From the NCBI RefSeq assembly GCF_036013525.1, contig NZ_CP107853.1, positions 12,090,001-12,154,000 on the forward strand: a stretch of 64,000 bases of DNA. The letters are read 5' to 3'. The position numbers and the translations under genes were made by a program. Source of the DNA: Nonomuraea sp. NBC_00507. Lineage in GTDB: Bacteria; Actinomycetota; Actinomycetes; Streptosporangiales; Streptosporangiaceae. This document shows positions 60,988 to 64,000 of this stretch, one piece after another (within the stretch, counting starts at the first letter, position 1; each line of letters starts with the position of its first letter). The notes under the pieces are model-generated. The model had not been told where the DNA came from. It did no database searches and worked only from the letters and a program-made list of their open reading frames with translations.

Positions 60988-61008
60988 GGACAATCGAGGA
61001 GATCACCC

Positions 61009-62430
61009 ATGTCCGCACCATCCCCCCGGCGCTGGACCGCCCTGGCCCTGATCGCCACCGCCCAGTTCATGGTCATCATGGACACGTCGATCATCGGCGT
61101 GGCCCTCCCCCGCATCCAGGAAGACCTCGGCTTCTCCCAGGAGAACCTGTCGTGGGTGTTCAACGCCTACGTTGTCGCCTTCGGCGGGCTGCTCCTGCTC
61201 GGCGGCCGCCTGTCCGACCTGTTGGGCGCCCGCCGCCTCTTCGGGGCGGGATGGCTCATCCTGCTCGCCGGCTCGCTGGTGGCCGGCATCGCCCCTGAGG
61301 TCTGGGTGGAGCTCACCGGCCGCGCCGTACAAGGCGTCGGCGCCGCCCTGATCGCCCCGTCCGCCCTCACCCTCCTGATGATGCTGTTCGGCCACGACCC
61401 CAAGGAGCTCACCAAGGCCCTGGCCCTGTACGGCGCGGCCGCACCGGCCGGCGGCACCGCCGGAGTCTTCCTCGGCGGCGTCATCACCGAATACCTCAGC
61501 TGGCCCTGGGTCTTCTACATCAACATCCCCATCGCACTCGTCGCGCTGCTGGCCACCGGCCCGCTGATGCCCGCCGCCCGGCCCCAGCGCGGCTCCGTCG
61601 ACATCACGGGCGCACTGACCGTCACCCTCGGCCTCGGCGCCGCCGTCTACGCCATCGTCCGCGCACCGGAGATCGGCTGGGGCTCCGCGCAGACCTGGCT
61701 CGCACTGGCCGGCGCCGTGGTGCTGCTCGGGGCGTTCATCGCCATCCAAGCCCGCCGCCGCCAGCCACTCATGCGCCTGTCCATCTTCCGCACCCCGAAC
61801 CTCGCCGCCGCCAACCTCACCCAGCTGCTGCTCGGGGGCGCATGGATCCCGATGTGGTTCTTCCTCAACCTCTACCTGCAGCAGGTCCTCGGCTACAGCG
61901 CCTTCCCCAGCGGCGCCGCTCTGCTGCCGATGACCGTCCTCATCATGATCGGCATGATCGTCCTGGCGCCCCGGGCCATCAACCGGTTCGGCCCCAAGGC
62001 CACGACCGTCACCGGCCTGGCCCTGCTCGCCGCCGGCATGGCCTGGCTCGCACTGATCAGCCCGGACGGCAGCTTCGCCGCCGACGTCCTGCCCGCCAGC
62101 CTGGTGGCCGCCCTCGGCATGTCGCTGGCCTTCATCCCCTCCCTCGGCACCGCCATCTCCTCCGCCCGGCCCGAGGAAGGCGGCCTGGCCTCCGGCATCG
62201 TCAACACCAGCTACCAGGTCGGCTCCGCGCTCGGCCTGGCCGCCATGACCGCGGTCGCCGCCGCCAACGGCGCCGCACAGCTCGGCAACCTGCCCGCCCT
62301 GACCAGCGGATTCTCCGCCGCGTTCGTCGGAGCCGCCGGCATCGCCCTGGTGGGTGCGCTGCTCGCCGCAGCGACCCTGCGCTCCCCCACGTCCGTGCCC
62401 GCCGACGAGGTCGCGGCCTCGCGCGGCTGA
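61009..62430 (+). CDS. MFS transporter, DHA2 family, CsoR-controlled
   Basis: A 473-residue exporter with about 14 helices: MVIMDTSIIGVALPRIQEDL (TM1 signature), FNAYVVAFGGLLLLGGRLSD (motif A), RAVQGVGAALIAPSALTLLM (motif C). ATG 61009 preferred because GAGGAG lies nine bases upstream; an upstream in-frame ATG at 60964 falls inside operator 3. DHA2 exporters are usually for organic drugs; three CsoR-type boxes in front suggest it exports a copper chelate, a copper-binding metabolite or is needed under copper stress. Confidence 0.88.
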   Translation: MSAPSPRRWTALALIATAQFMVIMDTSIIGVALPRIQEDLGFSQENLSWVFNAYVVAFGGLLLLGGRLSDLLGARRLFGAGWLILLAGSLVAGIAPEVWVELTGRAVQGVGAALIAPSALTLLMMLFGHDPKELTKALALYGAAAPAGGTAGVFLGGVITEYLSWPWVFYINIPIALVALLATGPLMPAARPQRGSVDITGALTVTLGLGAAVYAIVRAPEIGWGSAQTWLALAGAVVLLGAFIAIQARRRQPLMRLSIFRTPNLAAANLTQLLLGGAWIPMWFFLNLYLQQVLGYSAFPSGAALLPMTVLIMIGMIVLAPRAINRFGPKATTVTGLALLAAGMAWLALISPDGSFAADVLPASLVAALGMSLAFIPSLGTAISSARPEEGGLASGIVNTSYQVGSALGLAAMTAVAAANGAAQLGNLPALTSGFSAAFVGAAGIALVGALLAAATLRSPTSVPADEVAASRG

Positions 62431-62442
62431 CCCTCCCCTCAC

Positions 62443-62486
62443 GGCGTGCCCCCGGCTCCGGCGCTCTGCGGAACCGGGGGCACGCC
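62443..62486 (+). terminator. terminator after the MFS exporter
   Basis: 17-bp stem GGCGTGCCCCCGGCTCC / GGAACCGGGGGCACGCC with one mismatch and a 10-base loop, 12 nt after the stop codon. Confidence 0.8.
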
Positions 62487-62661
62487 GCCGACCATCGCGC
62501 CGCCGGTCAGCCGTTATCCGCCTCGCCGTAGGGCAGGACCGGCCGGTGCTATCGCACGTAGTAGGCATCGGACCTGCGAATTGCCGCTGTTGAGGCCAAT
62601 CACCCCTCGCACTTCTGTAGCATTTCGCCCCATATCAGGAGATTTACGAGGAGGCGTCGTA

Positions 62662-63627
62662 GTGCTGACCAGGCTTGGGCGAATGGCATTGACCGCAGCG
62701 CTGGCCTTGATCGCACTGACCTCGAACGCTCAAGCGGACCCGTCTCCCGCCAAGGCCAGGGCCAAGCTGGTCAAGCTGAACGAGCAGGCCGACCAGCTCG
62801 TCGAGCGCTACAACCAGGCCACGGAGACCTACAAGAAGGCCAAGAACAAGTACGACGCCGTCAACGCCGAATTCCGCCGCACGGGCGCGCGGGCCGACGC
62901 CCTGCGCAGGGACGTCGTCACGGTGGCGGTCAACGACTACCAGATCGGCCCTTCCACGGGCTGGCAGCGGTTCGTCGCCCAGGGCAGCCCCGAGCAGATC
63001 CTCGCCGGGATAGCCACCCTCCAGCAGATCTCCCAGGACAGAGCGGAAAAGGTGCAGGCCTTCGACGCGACGACCAGGGAACTGCGCGAACGGCGCCAAG
63101 AGGCCCAGAAGACTTTGGCGGAGGCCGAAACCGCGCGCGCCAAGGCAGGCGACGAGAAGGCCAAGGTCGACAAGATGGTCGCCGAACAGACCAAGCTCCT
63201 GCGCAGGCTGGGCGCCTTCCAAGCCGGCGACCCCAACAGCCCGGGCATCGAATACACCGGCCCCGCCTCCGGCAACACCCGCCTGGCGCTCGAGTTCGCC
63301 TTCGCCCAGGTCGGCAAGCCCTACCGGTACGGCGGCACGGGTCCCGAATCCTACGACTGCTCCGGCCTCACCCAAGCCGCCTGGCGCAAGGCCGGAGTCG
63401 AGCTCCCCCGCACCACCTGGACCCAGTGGAGCTGGGGCGCCGACCGTCGCGTCCCCCTGGACAAGCTGGAGCCCGGGGATCTGCTGTTCAGCAAAGGGTT
63501 GGGCCACATGGGCATGTACGCCGGCAACGGCAAAATGGTCCACGCGCCACAAACCGGAGACATCATCAAGGTGGTCGACCTCGACGACTACTGGCGCAAC
63601 CGCCTACTCGGCGCAGTCCGCCCGTAA
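62662..63627 (+). CDS. secreted NlpC/P60 peptidoglycan endopeptidase (RipA-like)
   Basis: A 321-residue secreted enzyme starting at GTG 62662 (GAGGAGG seven bases upstream). Signal peptide (GRMALTAALALIALTSNAQA), then an about 165-residue alpha-helical coiled coil (KLVKLNEQADQLVERYNQAT to KMVAEQTKLLRRLGAFQ), then the NlpC/P60 domain with Cys233 (YDCSGLTQAAW), His282 (GHMGMYAGNG) and the third polar residue His294 (MVHAPQ). It cleaves D-gamma-Glu to DAP bonds in cell-wall peptides during growth or division. Length and plan fit actinomycete RipA-type proteins. Confidence 0.93.
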   Translation: MLTRLGRMALTAALALIALTSNAQADPSPAKARAKLVKLNEQADQLVERYNQATETYKKAKNKYDAVNAEFRRTGARADALRRDVVTVAVNDYQIGPSTGWQRFVAQGSPEQILAGIATLQQISQDRAEKVQAFDATTRELRERRQEAQKTLAEAETARAKAGDEKAKVDKMVAEQTKLLRRLGAFQAGDPNSPGIEYTGPASGNTRLALEFAFAQVGKPYRYGGTGPESYDCSGLTQAAWRKAGVELPRTTWTQWSWGADRRVPLDKLEPGDLLFSKGLGHMGMYAGNGKMVHAPQTGDIIKVVDLDDYWRNRLLGAVRP

Positions 63628-63646
63628 CAGTGCGGGCGACCATATG

Positions 63647-63682
63647 ACCGACCTACGACGCCGTTCGGCGGCGTAGGTCGGT
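63647..63682 (+). terminator. terminator after the NlpC/P60 gene
   Basis: 16-bp stem ACCGACCTACGACGCC / GGCGGCGTAGGTCGGT with one mismatch and GTTC tetraloop, 20 nt after the stop codon. Confidence 0.8.
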
Positions 63683-63825
63683 ATCGGGGCTGGTTGGCCC
63701 CGCGCGTACATATGACTGCGAGCACCACCGGGGAACCGTTTGGGGGCTTGAGGCGGGTTTCGATACGGTTTGCGGGTTGTAGCCACATGCCATGGTGGCA
63801 AGCTCCGGAGAATTGGAGACGCCGG

Positions 63826-64000
63826 ATGGGGGAGTTCGGGCCGCTGGAGCAGGCGGTCATGGAGTGCCTGTGGGCGGCGAGCCGGCCGCTGCTGATCCGC
63901 GACGTTCTGGAGCAGGTCAATCATGGACGGGAACGGCCACTCGCCTACACGACGGTTCAGACGGTCGCCGATCGGCTCGCTCGCAAGGCTCTGGTCACGC
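63826..64000 (+). CDS. BlaI/MecI/CopY family repressor (partial)
   Basis: The first 58 codons of a winged-helix repressor: GEFGPLEQAVMECLWAASRP, LLIRDVLEQVNHGRERPLAY, TTVQTVADRLARKALV, aligned with the BlaI at 52516 (LGELESAIMDRMW..., RALAYTTVMTVMDKLHTKGL). The gene runs off the right edge. GGAGA precedes ATG 63826. An M56 protease gene probably follows outside the window, as for the first copy. Confidence 0.85.
   Translation, partial: MGEFGPLEQAVMECLWAASRPLLIRDVLEQVNHGRERPLAYTTVQTVADRLARKALVT

Larger units (their letters stand above)
60623..61008. promoter_or_regulatory. divergent copper-responsive control region with gene relic
   Basis: Carries one CsoR-type box on the csoR side (60661-60677) and three on the exporter side (60904-60987). 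Between them, 60702-60866, is an MFS gene fragment. Confidence 0.6.

Noticed and set aside
61003..62568. 521-codon minus-strand frame opposite the MFS exporter
   Set aside because: Gly/Ala/Glu/Gln-rich antisense shadow without a ribosome site or domain; typical artefact in high-GC DNA.
63647..63682. CTACGACG...GCGTAG reading as a BlaI box before the second BlaI gene
   Set aside because: It is part of a 16-bp stem directly after the NlpC/P60 stop codon and is better explained as a terminator.

Overview
The window is about 64 kb of high-GC DNA with strongly GC-biased third codon positions, many GTG (and one TTG) starts, ATGA/GTGA stop-start overlaps and several start codons lying 6-9 nt after a -10-like hexamer (leaderless style). 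Together with the gene families (LAL-type LuxR, DUF6461, DUF6153, F510_1955, ECF41, MsiK-dependent-style sugar ABC operon) this points to a soil actinomycete, most likely of the Streptosporangiaceae (Nonomuraea-like); genus is inference. No rRNA, tRNA, CRISPR array, insertion sequence or phage gene was recognised.

Layout. (1) 1-4.7 kb: an ECF sigma factor with a coupled downstream gene, two hypothetical genes, and a decayed minus-strand gene in three frames (3208-3962). (2) 4.1-9.3 kb: a large LAL regulator followed by four small, mostly membrane-protein genes on the same strand. (3) 9.4-15 kb: DUF418 membrane protein, cyclase-family hydrolase, an XRE-cupin regulator divergent from an MFS exporter plus DUF1684 gene, with two near-identical 15-bp operator-like boxes between them. 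(4) 15.1-24.4 kb: a pectin-utilisation locus: a tightly coupled six-gene operon (sugar-binding protein, two permeases, Gfo/Idh oxidoreductase, DUF6807, ROK regulator) divergent from secreted pectate lyase, pectin methylesterase and a GH43 gene cut short after about 50 codons. (5) 24.4-27 kb: an archaeal-type ATPase/DUF234 gene and a kinase-like gene facing away from each other around a 37-bp dyad; this pair sits exactly where GH43 is broken. (6) 27-30 kb: ZIP transporter plus DivIVA-like gene, divergent from a CDF metal exporter. (7) 30-38.8 kb: a Dpp-type oligosaccharide/peptide ABC operon with an internal LacI gene, starting at a perfect 30-bp palindrome. (8) 38.9-43 kb: a tripeptidyl-aminopeptidase-like lipoprotein, an ECF41 sigma factor and an NAD(P)/FAD oxidoreductase carrying a 27-bp tandem repeat.

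(9) 43-62.4 kb is a metal, mainly copper, island: DUF4396 membrane protein, an Opp-type ABC operon ending in a FhuF-like [2Fe-2S] reductase, DUF305 and DUF6153 proteins, CopZ, a decayed FAD oxidoreductase, a BlaI/M56-protease pair, an F510_1955 lipoprotein, a TetR-controlled membrane pair, a shortened MarC, and the core csoR-copZ-(secreted protein)-copA operon opposite an MFS exporter. Dyads of the TACCC-n-GGGTA type, as bound by CsoR, recur at seven positions upstream of six transcription units (one of them decayed), so the island looks like a single CsoR regulon with a second BlaI-type layer. (10) 62.6-64 kb: a secreted NlpC/P60 peptidase and the start of another BlaI-family repressor.

Relics (three-frame pseudogene, twice-deleted oxidoreductase, MFS fragment, truncated GH43, shortened MarC) show repeated local rearrangement. 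No complete novel defence or biosynthetic system is evident; the most promising under-described units are the CsoR/BlaI-M56 copper island, the Opp-type ABC plus FhuF operon, and the palindrome-controlled DUF6772/DUF6385-like ABC operon.
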